From the NCBI GenBank assembly GCA_946480835.1, contig CAMLLC010000006.1, positions 56,861 through 120,860 of the forward strand: DNA of 64,000 bases, in the 5' to 3' direction. This DNA is from Entomomonas sp945283395 (GTDB taxonomy: Bacteria; Pseudomonadota; Gammaproteobacteria; Pseudomonadales; Pseudomonadaceae). The notes under the pieces were generated by a model that worked only from the letters and a program-made list of their open reading frames with translations, was not told the DNA's origin and made no database searches. The position numbers and the translations under genes were made by a program. Positions 62,514 through 64,000 of the stretch are shown one piece after another (position 1 is the first letter of the stretch; each line of letters begins with the position of its first letter).

Positions 62514-63734
62514 ATGAAATTTGTTGATGAAGTGTCTATTCATGTACAGGCTGGTGATGGTGGCAATGGTTGCATGAGTTTTAGACGAGAAAAATTTATT
62601 GAAAAAGGTGGCCCTAATGGTGGAGATGGAGGAGATGGTGGCTCCATCTATTTACAAGCTAACAGCAATCTAAACACACTAGTAGATTATCGATACACCC
62701 GCCGCTTCCAAGCCCAACGAGGTAAAAACGGAGGTAGTAGCGACTGTACTGGGGCTAAAGGCGAAGATTTAATTTTACCAGTTCCAGTAGGGACAACTAT
62801 TATTGATGCTAATACGCAAGAAATTATAGGTGATCTTACTACTGCCGGGCAACGCCTATTAGTAGCACAAGGTGGTTGGCACGGTTTAGGTAATACTCGC
62901 TTTAAATCAAGCACTAACAGAGCACCGCGTCAAACAACACCTGGTAAACCTGGTGAATTTAGAGATTTAAAACTTGAGCTAAAAGTACTAGCTGACGTAG
63001 GTTTATTAGGTTTACCTAACTCCGGAAAAAGCACTTTTATTCGAAGTGTCTCTTCGGCTAAACCAAAAATTGCTGACTATCCTTTTACTACACTAGTGCC
63101 TAATTTAGGCATGGTCAGTATCGGCCGCTATAAAAACTTTGTGATTGCTGATATACCAGGACTGATCCAAGGAGCAGCAGAAGGCACTGGACTTGGAACA
63201 AGATTTCTTAAACATTTAACCAGAACCCGTTTACTACTCCATATAGTAGACATGGCTCCATTAGATGGTAGTGATCCCGCACAAGCAGCTTTAATTGTTT
63301 TAAATGAACTTGAAAAATTTAGTCCTTCTCTAATGGAACGCGATCGCTGGTTAGTACTTAATAAAGCAGATCAGCTATTAGAAGAAGAGCAAGCTGAAAT
63401 TAAACAGACCATTATAAAAAAACTACATTGGGCAGGCCCATTGTATATGATTTCTGCCTTAGAAAGGGAAGGAACAGAATCCCTTACTCAAGCTATTATG
63501 CGCTATTTAGACGAACGAACCTTGAAAATCCAAGAAGATTCAGATTATGCAGATTATCTTAAAGACCTCGATCTACGCATCGAACATGAAGCTAGGGCAC
63601 ACTTACAAACATTAGATGACAACAGGGCTTTACGCCATAATGGTGTTAACTCAACTAATAGCTCACTAAACGAAATAGATGACTGGGATGATGATGACAA
63701 TGAAGATGGACCTGAAATAATCTATGTTCGTTAA
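62514..63734 (+). CDS. obgE: GTPase ObgE/CgtA
   Basis: This 406-residue GTPase acts in 50S assembly and stress signalling. The glycine-rich Obg fold spans 1-158 (GDGGNGCMSFRREKFIEKGG, GGDGGDGGS). The G domain follows with GLPNSGKS (G1), ADIPGLIQGA (G3), NKAD (G4) and SALE (G5). The C-terminal tail is acidic (DDWDDDDNEDG), as in relatives. ATG at 62514 (MKFVDEVSIHVQAGDG) is the family start. A terminator lies between rpmA and it, so it needs its own promoter in 62414-62513; none is obvious. Confidence 0.98.
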   Translation: MKFVDEVSIHVQAGDGGNGCMSFRREKFIEKGGPNGGDGGDGGSIYLQANSNLNTLVDYRYTRRFQAQRGKNGGSSDCTGAKGEDLILPVPVGTTIIDANTQEIIGDLTTAGQRLLVAQGGWHGLGNTRFKSSTNRAPRQTTPGKPGEFRDLKLELKVLADVGLLGLPNSGKSTFIRSVSSAKPKIADYPFTTLVPNLGMVSIGRYKNFVIADIPGLIQGAAEGTGLGTRFLKHLTRTRLLLHIVDMAPLDGSDPAQAALIVLNELEKFSPSLMERDRWLVLNKADQLLEEEQAEIKQTIIKKLHWAGPLYMISALEREGTESLTQAIMRYLDERTLKIQEDSDYADYLKDLDLRIEHEARAHLQTLDDNRALRHNGVNSTNSSLNEIDDWDDDDNEDGPEIIYVR

Positions 63735-63755
63735 TTAAAACCCATGAATATAATA

Positions 63756-63785
63756 TAGAGATTGCCAACCAACAATCTCTATTTT
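63756..63785 (+). terminator. Terminator after obgE
   Basis: TAGAGATTG pairs with CAATCTCTA across an 8-base loop and is followed by TTTTT. The remaining bases to 64000 are AT-rich and show no gene, so the proB gene that follows obgE in Pseudomonas is not visible here. Confidence 0.75.
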
Positions 63786-64000
63786 TAATAAATATCTATA
63801 TTAGCCAATGGTTATTCAGATTAACTAATAATAAGATAATTATATTCCATAGTTTTATAAGAATTATTGAGCATGATAGCAAACAAATAAACTAATTAAG
63901 CCCTTTAAAATTAATTCTTCCATACATAACAGCTATTCATTCTATTGTTGACTTAAACTCTAAAGACTTAAATAACCTATTAGCTGATTGGCATTTTATT

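Noticed and set aside
1..64000. CRISPR array, insertion sequence or rRNA operon
   Set aside because: No regularly spaced direct repeats, transposase-like frames with terminal repeats, or rRNA segments were seen.

Overview
The window looks like the chromosome of a low-GC gammaproteobacterium of the Pseudomonas lineage. Gene neighbourhoods match Pseudomonas (coaD beside a YfhL-type ferredoxin, fxsA-groES-groEL, murJ divergent from rpsT, lrp/dadA/ridA/dadX, gltB-gltD, mltD-gloB-methyltransferase-rnhA-dnaQ, S10/spc/alpha ribosomal operons, ispB-rplU-rpmA-obgE), but the DNA is AT-rich with long AT-rich spacers. An insect-associated relative such as Entomomonas would fit; that genus call is inference from memory.

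Layout. 1-2764: the end of an integrated element. It holds a CsrA homologue with an added zinc-ribbon-like tail, two more CxxC proteins (one Lar-like), an excisionase-like DNA-binding protein, a two-helix membrane peptide and a tyrosine integrase, abutting the 3' end of an elongator tRNA-Met gene that is the probable attachment site. 2800-14100: housekeeping genes (cold-shock protein, ferredoxin, coaD, tRNA-Val, tRNA-Asp, a metallo-beta-lactamase-fold hydrolase, groESL with a clear sigma-32 promoter, fxsA, aldo/keto reductase, murJ, rpsT). 14139-17543: D-alanine catabolism (Lrp/DadR, DadA, RidA, DadX). 17608-26886: a large MscK-type channel and glutamate synthase. 27135-36558: a sulfatase-fold membrane enzyme, Tag, a thioesterase, an interrupted gene, a glycosyltransferase, DnaQ, RnhA, a methyltransferase, GloB and MltD. 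36941-50712: 28 genes from rplQ to rpsJ (26 ribosomal protein genes, rpoA and secY), all on the minus strand. A strong terminator plus promoter splits the spc block between rpsN and rpsH, and another terminator lies between rpmJ and rpsM. 50945-51219: a small gene under a near-perfect Fur box. 60194-63734: ispB, rplU, rpmA, obgE.

The most unusual region is 51359-60156. Four minus-strand genes joined by 4-base overlaps encode a HAD-UbiA prenyltransferase, a DprE1-like FAD oxidase, a DprE2-like reductase and a flippase-like membrane protein: the set needed to make and move polyprenyl-phosphate D-arabinofuranose, as in mycobacteria. They are flanked by two paralogous 392-residue polytopic proteins with a shared loop motif, candidate GT-C glycosyltransferases. 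Next to them is a wrecked gene whose product would resemble mycobacterial AftB; it carries two in-frame stops and one single-base frameshift. Donor synthesis therefore appears intact while one acceptor transferase has been lost. Together with a second stop-interrupted gene at 30610-30930, this suggests ongoing gene loss.

All assignments come from reading the sequence and remembered family features; no searches were run.
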